A DNA stretch of 64,000 nt. Source: Arctopsyche grandis (lineage: Eukaryota; Arthropoda; Insecta; Trichoptera; Hydropsychidae). How positions within the stretch are numbered: the first letter of the stretch is position 1; every line of letters starts with the position of its first letter. A program made the translations under genes and the position numbers. Under the pieces are notes generated by a model. That model was not told where the DNA came from and made no database searches. It worked only from the letters and a program-made list of their open reading frames with translations. The DNA lies in contig NC_135358.1 of assembly GCF_051622035.1 (NCBI RefSeq), forward strand, positions 20,288,001-20,352,000, read 5' to 3'. Shown in pieces: positions 1 through 11,065 of this stretch.

Positions 1-590
1 ATACTGACAATCTATGCATATTAAAATAATGACTATAAATTGATTAATATCTAAGGAATAAATAAATAATAAATCAAAAATCTTTGTTTTATGTGTGTTA
101 AGTGGGGTCATATTGTCAGTGAAAATATATTTTCACTAGCGTTTTAGTGATATCATAACCGAATACTTTCGCACTAATGACTAGTACCTACATGCACATA
201 CATATGTATATTTAACTTAAAAATGGTGTGATTTCGTTGTAACATGTGTATATGTACTTATATGATGACCGAATAATAACTTACCGGACAAATAATAAAA
301 ATACTGACCATCTATACATATTACAATACTTCACAAAATTATTTACCAGTTAACAAGTACACAAATCAGTCAGTTTATTGAACAAAAACATGTAGTGATA
401 AATTAAGAATATTCTCGATATTTTCGAGATTCTAATAAACAATTTCTCGAGATAATATAATAATAATCTCGAATTTTCATAATAAAATATTATCGAGAAA
501 TGAGAATCTCGAAATTTTACAATAAAATATTCTCGAGAAACGAGAATCAAAATTTCTCGAGAAATCTCGAGACAAGATTTCTCGATTACA
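1..590. repeat. AT-rich repeats and TCTCGAGA palindrome cluster
   Basis: No gene is seen. A stretch of about 28 bp starting ATACTGACAATCTATGCATA at 1 recurs almost unchanged at 300-328 in the same orientation. Between about 413 and 590 the octamer TCTCGAGA, or close variants such as ATCGAGAA and TCTCGAAA, occurs some ten times, spaced 20-50 bp apart in AT-rich DNA. This looks like the subterminal repeat zone of a transposon or a degenerate satellite; the short minus-strand reading frame across it is a by-product of the repeat. Confidence 0.55.
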
Positions 591-654
591 ACCTCTAATA
601 CATACGTATACGCGTACATTTTAGATATGAATAGCAGAACCCATGAAGACGGGT

Positions 655-975
655 TTACTAACCTTGGTCTAGAATCCGTTCATACGTAAGATTTTTTGCT
701 GTTTATCCTGGTGTGGAAACTATTTTTAAGAAATATTTTTTGCGGAAGTCAGTTGAGAAACCCTGAATATGTAGGATTTGAAAACATCTCCCATTTTTTA
801 TCAAAAGCAAAGTTCATAATGACGATTTTCGAACCTTAGTTTAGAAACCCTGCATACGTAAAAGTTTGGATAGCTAAAAAACTATTTGAAAAAAAAATTG
901 CTGCCCGGTTTAGAAACCCTGCTTAAAAATAAATTTTTGCGGCCTTAATTCAGAAACACTGCTTGCGTAATAATT
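655..975 (+). repeat. Five irregular copies of a ~28-bp repeat
   Basis: A core like TAGTTTAGAAACCCTGCATA appears at about 661, 746, 835, 903 and 946, always in the same orientation and separated by 40-90 bp of unrelated AT-rich sequence. Each copy has the pattern (C)TTRGTYYAGAAACCCTG followed by an A/T-rich tail, often ending ACGTAA. No coding frame crosses the block. It may be the remnant of a transposon with internal repeats. Confidence 0.5.
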
Positions 976-1084
976 CAAGGCACAAAGAGTATCAAATAAA
1001 TTTATTCGCATTTATGAAATTATCATGTAGATATGGCCGACAATTTCAATACAGTAATTATTTTCGAAAACACATTTAAAACTT

Positions 1085-1172
1085 GATTTTGCGCTGAATT
1101 GTCGTTGCGCTGAGTTGTCTGCGCCGAAAGTTCGGCGCTAAGTTGGTTTGCGCTGATTTGTCGTGCCACCGT
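1085..1172 (-). repeat. Short tandem of GCGCTGANTTGTCG units
   Basis: Four diverged units of about 20 bp share the pattern TGCGCTGAATTGTCG, giving a small GC-rich island between AT-rich flanks. It ends abruptly at GTGCCACCG, which suggests a transposon terminus read on the minus strand. No duplication was found to confirm this. Confidence 0.4.
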
Positions 1173-4100
1173 ATACTTAATATATATTTAGTTACTACAT
1201 ATATCTATGTGTAAACTTATTATTATATAATGAAAATAAAATTTTGTATAAAACGGCATAAAATAATAATTTGAGATTTAATTTTGAATGTACATACACA
1301 CATCTATTTTTTTTTCTTATGACAGATACATATCTTTAGATAACAATGTATAAAGGTGACATCTATATTATAAATAAAAAATCAAATAAAAATTGTAGTG
1401 ACATCTACGGCACAAATTATAAATAAAGTTCAAAATTAATTTTAAAAAAGTAATCATAAATTTATTTCAATTATTATATGAAGGATTTTTCAAATAATAT
1501 GTAAGCAAAACAATTGAATGTTTTGTCAATACTTTCGAACGAATTAAACAGCAATTGACAATGTTCAAAAAACTTTACAAATTTTCAAATTTTTAAAATA
1601 CAAGATATCATGTTCGGCTCAATTTCACTTCGATACGATCGCGTTATTTTGCAGCCATCTTGTATTTACATTCGAATTTTCACATCCATCTTGGCAATGA
1701 ACTCCAATCGAAACACGGAGGGGCTCTCCCAAAGCGAAGAAATACAGAAAACTAATCACTCTGCAGGTCAAGCAGTGCCGACTTTACACACTATGGCGCG
1801 CTCGGGCAATTTTTTCTAAGCGCCCCTAAAATTAAAAAAAAAAAAAAAGCTTACCATCCTCTTTTTTCAGGCTTGGGACCGGCAGCAAAGTGGTTAACAA
1901 AATTTCCCAAACCCAGTTGGAGTTATAAATAAAATGATAATTTAGAAGTGAACTTTCCCAGCTTTTTTTTTGCAAAATCTATAATTAAAGCAGAAAAATC
2001 AAGATTTTCAGCGATTTTATTTTTAGTAGATAGAGTTTCAAAACTGGAAAGTATATTTTGTGGCACGGTAAACCGAAGATAATTTAAGTTTCGAAAAACT
2101 ACGTTCACCACTTGATACAGTTTAATACATAGCAATTTCTGTAAATCGTGCCGTTTTATAAACTTAAATACAACGAGTATATTAATTTTACCTTGAACTT
2201 TATTTGAAAGAAATGCTTTTAAATTAATAGGTTCATTACTTATATTACCAGATTTTTAATTCGCGATGAGCTTTAATTTAAAGATCGACTCTTTCCGGTA
2301 GATTGTTTACAAAATACACAAAACCCTCACGTCTATGAATATTTGTTCAACTGTTCGAATCTTTCTTTCATTGACACCGATGTTGTATCTAAGAAATAAA
2401 AATTAATTTAATTGAAAAAGAACATCGTACCGAATAATTAATGAAACAAGAAAAATGAAATATTTCACATTTACCTAATTTGCAAATAGGTAAATGTGAA
2501 ATATTTTATCTTTATTATCGATGTAATATTGCACTAAGTCCGCTTGTTACCTGCTTGAAACGGCCAAGGGTTATTTTAATTATTTGTTTTGGATATTGTG
2601 ACGAGAGAACGGACCATTCTGAACACCAGAACAGATCTTTCTCTAAATTTTATTATGCCATAAGTAGGTATACCATTTATTATGCCACAACAGTTATACC
2701 ATTTTGTCCGAAAAATACTAAGAGTATAAAAGCCAAATAATGCTTTTATACTTTTGCTAAAAATGTACATATTATTTGCGGGGGCCCCAGGCCCCCTTCG
2801 AAAGCCAGACCGCGGGCTATTTGCATACCCTTCCCCCCCCTTCTCGTCGGCCCTGTATCTACTTACTTACTTACTCTTACTTTTAATATTTCTCCAACCA
2901 AAGACTGTTAGGTATATTTTCGGATATGTAGCAGCGTTTGAAAACAACCACGGGATGTAATGTATTTCCGTTACGCCCTTAACGAATTGTAACTGGTTTA
3001 TATTTAAGTCGCAAGCATATAGAACACAAAAAAGTATATATAAATATAGGCAAACTTCATTTAATACGGTTAATAGGTTTCTGGTAAACATAATGTAATG
3101 TGATATATAAATAGCGTGTTATTAAGAAGATATCACAATTATTCATGCGTGATGTACTGTTGTGGCGAAACCTATTCTACCTTACGGAGTATCATGTTTA
3201 TATGCATTTGTAGTGTGTATGTACTCATATGCATGTGCGAATAGGTTGAAACGTATGTACATATATGTATGTATAAAATTATTTTCGTACGCATGTGCAT
3301 AAGGGGTCACCATATGTCTGGTTGGACGTTTCCAAATTACAAGAATGGTCATTCAATTAATCCTAAATATATATTTTTATGAAATATGTAAAAAAAAAAA
3401 CCTTAGGCCCTTATAATAAATACATCGTACTGTCAAATATCGCATTAACGAATTCCTAGAGACCTATAAAATTGTTTCGTTACTGACAATTAGTTATAAT
3501 CAAACCGTAAATTTTAATTTTATCAGTATTTTATTTTATTTTATAATTTTTTATAATACTGGAATTTTTTTACGTAATTTTTATACGTAGTTTACTGAAA
3601 AGTTAACGCATACGTTATAGCGAAATTTGCCTGTAGTCAATAAATAATACACCCACCTATAAATTTCACGACTTTTTCACATGGTTTTCCAAAGTGGATA
3701 TTTTTAAAGAAGGAAGATTTTTTCCGAAATTTAAGTAGACATGTAATTAGTGCGATAGTGCCAAAATTAATGCGAATCAACAGATACAATATTTACCGTA
3801 TTCAAAATATGGGATGCCTCAAATTAATTTAATAGAATTAAATGTATATTTTTATATACGCATTTATGCCACTGAGGCATTGTGGTGGAAGTAAGTCATT
3901 TTATATTGTATGTATTTAATCCAGAAAATAACCAATAACAATTTAAGCGACTTTTTGTGTTCATAATTCTTATTATTTTGTATAAATTAGCAACTGACAA
4001 AACGTCATAATTAGCAATAATTTTAAAAGTGTAATTATATTTTATTTCCTTGTATGTAAATCATTTTAAGCTGTTTTTGGAACATTTTGAATGTGCTTCA

Positions 4101-4226
4101 TACATTTTTACGCAATTTTCCGTTGAATGTATCTACACGTATGATTTTAGTTACTATCTGAGTATAATATGATATATCATTCGATTGAAGTAATAATACG
4201 TATAGCTAAAACTACAATTCCTTTAT
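1173..4226. other. Gene-free AT-rich stretch
   Basis: Nothing coding is supported. Simple A/T tracts and TACATATGT microsatellites dominate. A G/C-run segment at about 2779-2860, reading on the minus strand as CAGGGCCGACGAGAAG followed by a G run, resembles the worn end of a hAT-type MITE, but no partner end was found. Open frames in this stretch are short and have no family features. Confidence 0.5.
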
Positions 4227-4550
4227 TCTAAATATATAAAATTGAATGTCTGTTTGTGTGTTTCTCTGTCTGTCTCGTATTGGCTCCTAAACAACTCAAC
4301 CGATTACGATGGAACTTTTAGGATTTGTTGTATGCTTACCTGGAAGCTTACTGTAAAAAACGGGAAAAACCTCTTAATAATAATATTCGTAATTACGATT
4401 TTACCGACGCGAAAGTTTGAAGCGCCATTGTGTAGTCAAGGAAATGTGTTCGTTGGTAACCACGTTACCAGTTGGTTAGACGTTAGTACCACTTGAAACG
4501 GGAATTGAATGCCTTATTCTGGCATTGCAACCCATGCTGGGTTCAGCTAG
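4227..4550 (+). mobile_element. Short non-autonomous Helitron-like element
   Basis: The copy starts with TC at 4227 followed by TAAATATATAAAATTGAA and a run of CTGTCTGT-like units. It ends CTAG at 4547-4550 with T next. Just upstream of the end is a small hairpin, AACCCATGCTGGGTT, as Helitron 3' ends have. A diverged second copy lies on the minus strand at about 48,930-49,285 and shares the TAAATATATAAAATTGAA start and the middle part. The end structure fits Helitrons, but no Rep/helicase sequence is present. The stretch TTCTAAATATA occurs at both edges, so another class of element is not excluded. Confidence 0.6.
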
Positions 4551-4859
4551 TTCTAAATATAATTAATTTTGAAGAAAAGTATATTATTTATTTTAAAACA
4601 AAAAAAATATACGTACATTTAATTCAAAATTTCATGAAATGAATTTGGAAACTACAAAAAATACAGTTCATAAACAAAAGAACACATATATTTACAGCTT
4701 TTTATTAACTTCGCTTGTTTATTTTTAAAATGAGACGAAAACATAATACTTCTATAATAAAATTGTATATGTATGTATGTATGTACATATGTAGATTTTC
4801 AAATATTTATAAATTTGTAACAGTTGGAAACCCCCTTTTTATTGCACAAAGTGACAGTT

Positions 4860-5148
4860 TGAGCAGCAATGAAACAGCGGGGCTGTTTAATCCAGGGTGT
4901 GGGGTCGTCGACACGATTCGCCCCCTCGCTCTGTGATTTAGCTCGTTTTACAGAACACGCAAATTTAGCCCCTTGTCCCTTGTCGATATGGTTGGATTTA
5001 GCTTGTTACCGTTGCCCCTCTCGACACGCTATTTATTATTATTTACCCAGTGACTCAGTGTATCGCTCAAATTGTATCCATTGCAACGCGTTCTGTACAA
5101 CCATTCGCAGCTCGTTTAGGATTAGTTCGTTCTGTCGAACACTAAAGA
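4860..5148 (+). promoter_or_regulatory. Likely promoter and 5' UTR exon of the 84-aa gene
   Basis: This segment is clearly richer in G and C than its surroundings. It ends at a strong donor, AAAGA followed by GTAAGTTTTT at 5149. The next downstream acceptor, TATTTCAG at about 5380-5387, sits two bases before the start codon at 5390. The simplest reading is a non-coding first exon spliced to the coding exon. The transcription start is not defined. Confidence 0.45.
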
Positions 5149-5389
5149 GTAAGTTTTTAGCTAATTACGTAATATGCACTGTATTTGTATAATTCACATG
5201 CATACAACCATAGTATAAAAAATCTGCTAGTTGAATCATTAACATATTAACATGTTACAAATACTTTGGTTCCCTTTCCTGTATATCAAATTAGAATTTT
5301 TATATTTTACGTACATATACTTACTTATCTTTTAAGATTGATAAACAATTTAAACTGCATCCAAATATTAAATATGGCATTATTTCAGA

Positions 5390-5644
5390 ATGATTCCAGG
5401 CGAAGAATCCAGTGCATTCAGTTACAAAGAGATGTTGAAAACACAATTATCACTGTTTGTAAACGAGAATGATTGTGACTATGCTGTGTTGGAGAGGCAT
5501 TTTAATATGGATAAAGCGTGGGTGGAACATGATAAAATAATAAAACTACCAAGTGATTGTAATACAACAATGTCCGACAGAGAACTGTTAAATTATGTGT
5601 TCAAAGGATGCGATTTGCATTATCAAAAAAGTGATAAAAACTGA
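5390..5644 (+). CDS. Hypothetical 84-aa protein, single coding exon
   Basis: The ATG lies immediately after a good acceptor (TATTTCAG then AATG), and the frame runs 84 codons to TGA. The protein is mixed-charge and probably helical, with no signal peptide, membrane segment or cysteine pattern. Recognisable pieces are YKEMLKTQLSLF near the start and DRELLNYVFKGCDLHYQK near the end. A first non-coding exon is inferred just upstream from the donor at 5149. An AATAAA at about 5782 fits a polyadenylation signal some 140 bp past the stop. I do not recognise the family. The splice context and polyadenylation signal are the main reasons for believing it; a transposon-derived fragment is the alternative. 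Confidence 0.5.
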   Translation: MIPGEESSAFSYKEMLKTQLSLFVNENDCDYAVLERHFNMDKAWVEHDKIIKLPSDCNTTMSDRELLNYVFKGCDLHYQKSDKN

Positions 5645-6852
5645 CCATGTGTTGCTCTCTTTCACTGTAAAGAGTTTATACTCACAAATGTAATACTCAG
5701 ACAAATGTATATTATACTATGTAATTAGACAAAGTGGATAATATATGTAATAATGTATTTAAAAAAATGATGCTAGTCATAAAATAAAACAACTATGTAG
5801 ATAATTAGAATTTTATAATCATTTCAAGTACAAAACAATATTTAATCTAGGTAGAACTTATAACGAGTGAATACCATAATACAGGTAAAATAAGCACGCC
5901 TTCAAAAAATACATACATTCAAAATTAAGTAAAACACTTTTTGGTAATGCAATAACTAATAGTTTTATAAGTGGGACACTAAACTTACATGAAAATATAA
6001 ATGTGTTAAAACACAACTAACATATAATCACATATGAATCAATAAAAATATTTACTTGAAAATTCTTTTAAGACATATTTTCTAAATTGAAGAGTTTTTT
6101 ATTACACACAACACTGATTACCTATATAATATTTCATTCTCTAACAGATATTGAATAAGTAGAATAGACACTCATTTTATGAAAACGTGCTGAAAATGAC
6201 TAGACATTGGTAAATTATATTTACACTTAATACCATTTTGTATTCATAAAATTATAATAAAAATTATGAAAGTATACCTTCAAAAAGCGTTTTTAAGATA
6301 ACAACTAAATATGAATACAAAAATAAATTATTATCAATTAAAATGTGTACGAATTGATAAATTTAAATGCAACCAAAAAAAGTGATATAATATTTTCTTA
6401 TACATATGTACGTTTATGTACTTTTTAAAATATATATTTTGTAGACATTTATAATTGTATGGAATATTTTTCACAAGTTTATAGGAATTTATTCTTATTA
6501 AATATAAGATTATAGACATATTTAAAGGTCACATTGAGAGATTAACTTTAAAATTAAACATTGATATTGATATATGTATGTATTATACATGCATTAAAAT
6601 TTTATATTTGATATCTGATAATCCAAATTTCTAACTATTAAGTTTGACAACACTAATATGCAAAGAACATGTTAATACGACAATGTAAAAGATTCAATAG
6701 AAAAACCAATATAAAAACTTAAAACCTTTTCATTTCCTTTTCATTCAAAACTTAAATATACATAAAAATTAAAAAAAAAAAACATATAAAAAAGACTAGA
6801 ATCGAGACTAACCCTCCAAATGTTAAGAAATAAAATCTGAATCTCAAAAGAT
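5645..6852. other. 3' flanks of two convergent small genes
   Basis: AT-rich with no further coding region. It separates the plus-strand 84-aa gene from the minus-strand 179-aa gene, so both 3' UTRs probably lie here. The AATAAA at about 5782 is the clearest polyadenylation signal. Confidence 0.5.
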
Positions 6853-7392
6853 TTAAATTCGATTGATACCTTCAATCAACCTATTCCTGAGACTAACCAC
6901 CATAGGATTGTCCTTGGGGACTCCCTGGTCAGCCAAATACTTCATAGTTTCCTGAGCGCAAGCAATGAATCCCAGAGTCTTTGCATCAATTTTATTAGCT
7001 CCATTCAAGATATCATGCAACTTGATGCATTGTTCGTCTAAATCATCGTTGCTACCGTCATCGCTCTCGGAGTCATTGTATACTCGATTGGCGATTTCTT
7101 TTTGAAGAGCACTCATACGCTCCAACGTCAATTCAACCCTAGTGGGACCCATATTTACTTCTTCACCCCTTCTCCGTGCCGTGCCCACCTTTGGGAGTAC
7201 GCCGTTTGCAGCTAATTTTGCATTTTCGATGCGGGATGGTTTATTTCGTGTGCTCAAATCTTCAACATTTCCAAGTGAACGTTTATCAGTCGAGCTCGGT
7301 AGACTTGGCTCCGTAGACTTGGATTCGGCAAGTTTTTTGGCTTCTTTGGCCTCATAACCATCAATAGTACATACGAGTTCGCCTCTTTCCAT
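6853..7392 (-). CDS. Conserved-looking 179-aa protein with Orange-like C-terminus
   Basis: The frame is open above the chosen start, but the ATG at 7392 is preceded two bases upstream by an acceptor (TTTTTATCCTAG on the minus strand), so the in-frame extension above it is intron. The protein begins MERGELVCTIDGYEAKEAKK. A low-complexity basic and serine-rich stretch (about residues 20-85) follows, then a helical region (LTLERMSALQKEIANRV), an acidic linker (NDSESDDGSNDDLDEQ) and a C-terminal segment around GFIACAQETMKYLADQGVP. The last resembles the Orange motif of Hairy-type repressors (GF..C..E...YL....GV......LR.RL). No basic helix-loop-helix and no WRPW tail are seen. A nuclear, protein-binding role is a guess. 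A 5' UTR exon may lie at about 9.4-9.9 kb. Confidence 0.65.
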   Translation of the reverse strand: MERGELVCTIDGYEAKEAKKLAESKSTEPSLPSSTDKRSLGNVEDLSTRNKPSRIENAKLAANGVLPKVGTARRRGEEVNMGPTRVELTLERMSALQKEIANRVYNDSESDDGSNDDLDEQCIKLHDILNGANKIDAKTLGFIACAQETMKYLADQGVPKDNPMVVSLRNRLIEGINRI

Positions 7393-7564
7393 TGCTAGGA
7401 TAAAAATAAAATAAAATTGAGTGTATTGTATAATAATCATTCTAAAACTTTATAAAATATTTCGAAAAATACGTTTTGATTTTGCTCTGTAATCTTGCAT
7501 TTCATATAGAAAGTCAACTGTCAATTCAACAGTCACATATATTGCCATATGGATGAAAAATACC

Positions 7565-8530
7565 TTAACCCTTTGGCTGCTACGAGGTTTTTCAATGTCC
7601 AAGCGAAAAATGCTAACATTTGTAATTATTTTGAAAAAAATTAAATATAATATTTTTTTTTACATACTTACTTCGCCGAACGCTTGTAATTTTTATAATA
7701 CTTTATATACATTTTTAGAAGCAGTTATGGACTCGTGCTCTCTCTTTCTGTCTTGCTTTTACATGCGTGCGTGCGAAAGAGATACCTACATATATACACT
7801 AAATAAGTTTTGACGATTATTTTTCGACGCTTTATTTTTTTCAATAATCTATTTTTAGACATCGATGTATCCTAACAAAATGCGATATATTCGAAACAGG
7901 TAGCGGTCTTTCTCTCTTTCTTTCTTGGTTTTAATTGTGTACGTGTGAGCGAGACACACAAGGATGTGAAGTTTCTAATAATCAAATATTTTTTCAACAT
8001 GTATCATAAACATTTTGTATGCATTTCGGTTGCATTTGATTGATTGCATGAATTCGTGACGTCTCGTGACCTATATAATTGAAAGCGGATTTCTATTGTT
8101 TTTTGCCATTTATTTTAACTCTGCAAAATGATATCGGACAGTGAAAGTGATGAAAGCGAAATAATAGCTCCTCGCCGAGGAACTCGACCAATCAGCAGCT
8201 CTACTGATTCTGAAAATGAATTTATCGACAATAATCAATTCCCAAGTAATAACTCCTTATATGACATTGACAACGAACCCGAAATTTACTTTGATGATGA
8301 ACCCGAAATTGAAGACCTTTTATTTAAAAAATTGATAAATGTTTATAAAGCTTGATTGTAAAATAAATATAAATACGTATACAAAAAAAATGTTTCGTGC
8401 CACTGATGCGCTGGTGGCTCAAAGAAAGTATTGAAATACGACAATTAATGACGAAAACAACGATCGTCGTAGCAATCTTCGCCAATTTCAAAACAACGAT
8501 TTATCGTTGTTGTAGCAGTCAAAGGGTTAA
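7565..8530 (+). mobile_element. Internally deleted piggyBac-family element with TTAA duplications
   Basis: A 15-bp terminal repeat, CCCTTTGGCTGCTAC at 7569-7583, matches 14 of 15 bases of its inverted partner GTAGCAGTCAAAGGG at 8512-8526. TTAA stands immediately outside each end (7565-7568 and 8527-8530), the canonical piggyBac target. The 958 bp between the TTAAs keep only a piece of the transposase start, so the element cannot move itself. It lies between the start codon of the 179-aa gene and the CpG island, probably inside a 5' UTR intron of that gene. Confidence 0.9.
8128..8355 (+). pseudogene. Transposase N-terminal remnant of the piggyBac element
   Basis: A 75-codon frame opens MISDSESDESEI and continues with strings of Asp, Glu and Ser around RRGTRPIS, then ends in a short hydrophobic tail and a stop. 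piggyBac transposases commonly begin with such an acidic leader. The DDE catalytic domain and the C-terminal zinc-binding domain are absent, so this is the 5' end of a transposase gene left by internal deletion. It lies wholly within the TTAA-bounded element. A short domesticated peptide is possible but unsupported. Confidence 0.7.
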
Positions 8531-9363
8531 TACGCATTAAAATTATTATATTTATAAAGAAAAGTACCAAAAAAACCACCGAAAGGAAAATATTCCAATT
8601 TCGAAATTGAATTTTGCCTGAAGTGCAAATTTTAATCTATAAGGTATTCCACGAAAACTTGAAGGTTGGGGTTAGCAATAATAGCAGCTTCTGAAATTAA
8701 TTATATGTATGTAAATCAAGTCGATGAAAGCAACTTTTAAAGAAAAATATATTTGGATTTATACCCAAAATGCTAAATTTTTAAAAATATCAGTCAAAAA
8801 TAAATTTATTCCTTTGTTTTGTCAGTATCGATTAATTCTTATTGTTTTATTTATATATGCATAATTTTATTCCTATAGAAAGAAAAATTTATTTCAAATA
8901 GGTATGGGCGTTGGCAGAACTAATCAAGACAAAGGGACTTTGAGCCTGGAAAATATATACCTGTAAAACACATCATACATATATATATTACAGTATTGTG
9001 CACAATTTTAAAACACATATTTTAATTTAAAAAAATATATACTCACTTTTTTAAATAAAAGAATACAGTATTTTATACTTCAAAATAAAAGAAACATTTT
9101 ATAAAAAAATTGAAACTCACACTAACTGTGAATTGACAAAACGATATTTAAATTCATTTACTTTTGCACAATTTAATATGCATGTTTGAAAAAAGTGACT
9201 TGATACGTACAATATACATTTATTATTTTTCATTATTATTATTATTTAAAAATAATTTTCACAAAATAGACTAAAACATATTTTCAGAAATCAGATACCT
9301 ATATGTACAATTTGAAGTGAAATAATTTAAGAAGCTCAATGAATGTACCTGTAAGATTCACCT
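8531..9363. other. AT-rich stretch without genes
   Basis: Only A/T-rich unique-looking DNA is visible. It is probably part of a 5' UTR intron of the minus-strand 179-aa gene, because a good minus-strand donor (CGCCAG then GTGAATC) sits at its upper edge, near 9363-9375. Confidence 0.4.
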
Positions 9364-9960
9364 GGCGACTAATGACAGCGGTTCAGAAACTTTTTGAAAG
9401 GAGAGTGAAGGGCGACACGTCCACTATCCACTGTCCACTCTTCAGAAAATGGAAGTGAGAGCAGATACACCTGCCGCAGTCGTAGCCGTAGCAATAGGTG
9501 TGGGTGTGGATGTGGGTGTGGGTGTGGGTGTAGGTGTGGGTGAGAGTGTGGGTGTAGTCGTAGCAGTAACCGTAGCAACGTTCGAGATCGAAGTCACCTG
9601 TCAAGCCTCGAGCTGCCACGACAGTCGGAGAACGCAGAATGAAGCTGCCCGGCACAATAAGCACAAGCGAACAAAGTGAGCGAGCCGGCCGAAGAGCGAG
9701 AGCGAGAAAGAGCGCGACGACGGGAGCGGCGCGAGTGCGAGTGCGAGCGAGAGAGAGAGAGAGAGAGCGACGAGCGGCGAGCGGAGAGCGCCGGCGCCTT
9801 TGCGGGGCAGTGCCCCTCCCTTTACCCCGCGCGCAAACAAAAATCCTCCGCCAGCACATGTATACATACGAGCGTCTCGCTCGCACTCGCATCGCACCGC
9901 GGCACAGAAAGAGACAGCGACACCGGCTGGAAAAGCGTACAGCTTTTAGCTCCATCTCAC
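9364..9960 (-). promoter_or_regulatory. CpG- and GAGA-rich promoter island
   Basis: This is the most GC- and CpG-rich stretch of the first 20 kb. It holds a run of GTGTGG units (about 9498-9550), a GAGAGAGAGAGA tract at about 9749-9767 and many GCGAG/GAGCG hexamers. GAGA tracts bind GAGA-factor-type proteins and mark open promoters in insects. On the minus strand the island ends at a strong donor (CGCCAG then GTGAAT), so it may be the first, non-coding exon of the gene at 6.9-7.4 kb. Long overlapping frames on both strands here are an effect of base composition. A plus-strand transcript going right cannot be excluded. Confidence 0.5.
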
Positions 9961-10405
9961 TCTATCCCGTTACATCAAAAGAGGATGCGACATCTCTCAC
10001 TCACCGTACGACAGCGAACCTCAATTTGTGTGCGACACATTCATTTCAATTGATTTATTTAATAAACATACATATCTTATACCACGGTGACTTCACAGAT
10101 TACCTCAATATGACCCTGGCCAGACATAAATATACAAGTATAAATAAATAAAGAGACGTATAAAATTAGGACAGAGTGCATTTTGGGCAAACGAACGCCG
10201 CTTTCATATCCAAAATGCCACCTTGTCTGAAGAAAAAGATCTTCGATTAAAGGTCTGTTCATACCCATCCAGCACGACCCGTATCCTGCAGGTGTCATGC
10301 AAGTGCGGACAGTATTATTTGGTACATTCGTAAATGCGCATGCGCGAATGGAGTATGAATACGTTCATATAATGTACGGTACATTATATGGACGTATTCA
10401 TACAT

Positions 10406-10640
10406 GCAATGGCGTTTTAAAAATATTCGGATTTGTTATACGCAATCCTCATCATATGAGGATATTGCGTCTTATATATAACGCTTTCACCCACAACATT
10501 TTGTAGTCTCGTTTCATAATATGGAGTCCCAGAAATCTAAAGAGTTCAAAGGTAATCCCTTGACTATCTCATACTGTATCACAGTGCGGGATGCGACGGA
10601 GATCCGTCGATTATAGTGCCCTCTCTTGTCGTATTCTTTG
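10406..10640 (+). pseudogene. LINE reverse-transcriptase C-terminal fragment
   Basis: Read on the plus strand, the arm gives KIFGFVIRNPHHMRILRLIY, then after a stop FIIWSPRNLKSSK. The same order of motifs, LGFVIRNSR then RLLYTTLVRS then AIWSP, is found in the better-preserved LINE protein at 14.6-15.3 kb. It is therefore a decayed copy of the C-terminal part of a jockey/CR1-type reverse transcriptase, broken by at least one stop. The inverted arm at 11,296-11,536 carries the same fragment on the minus strand. Confidence 0.6.
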
Positions 10641-10884
10641 GTACAGTACCAAAGAATACTATCCGCACTTGCATGACACCTGCAGGATAAGGGTCGTGCT
10701 GGATAGGTATGAACAGACCTTAACGTGTTGTCGTAGGTATGAATGCGAAGTATGGAGCGCTGTATTTTCATAGGCATAACGAGTAGAAATAGGACACGGA
10801 ATACATGGGTGAGAAATATTATAAAGGTAGTTGATATAGTGGAAAGAGTGTGAAGAGATTGAATTGGCAATGAATGGTTCATGT

Positions 10885-11065
10885 AATTAGATTAACGGGC
10901 GAAAGAAGAACTCGAATACAAGGAAGGCTACAGGGATGATAGATGAAATCTGAAAAATGTGTGGGATGAGACGGATGAGAGTTGCTCAAAATAGGGACGA
11001 ATGGGAGCGTGTTGGAGAGGTCTTCATCCAGCAATTAATAGTCAGGCTATAAATGATAATGATGA
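10885..11065 (+). mobile_element. RTE-like LINE 3' end, 5'-truncated
   Basis: The segment AAAAATGTGTGGGATGAGA and the following GCGTGTTGGAGAGGTCTTCATCCAGCA match, base for base over long stretches, the 3' end of the RTE-type coding remnant at 17,324-17,566. It ends in TGATAATGATGA-like repeats, as the other copy ends in AATAATAACGATAG. Only the last part of the reading frame is present, with frame breaks. Confidence 0.65.

Noticed and set aside
5390-5644. Transposon origin of the 84-aa frame
   Set aside because: No terminal repeats or duplications flank it, and the splice acceptor and polyadenylation signal favour a host gene, though not decisively.
9369-10151. Frames of 70-190 codons on both strands of the CpG island
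   Set aside because: Repetitive Arg/Glu or Ser/Leu composition in all frames; explained by GAGA and CGAG repeats.
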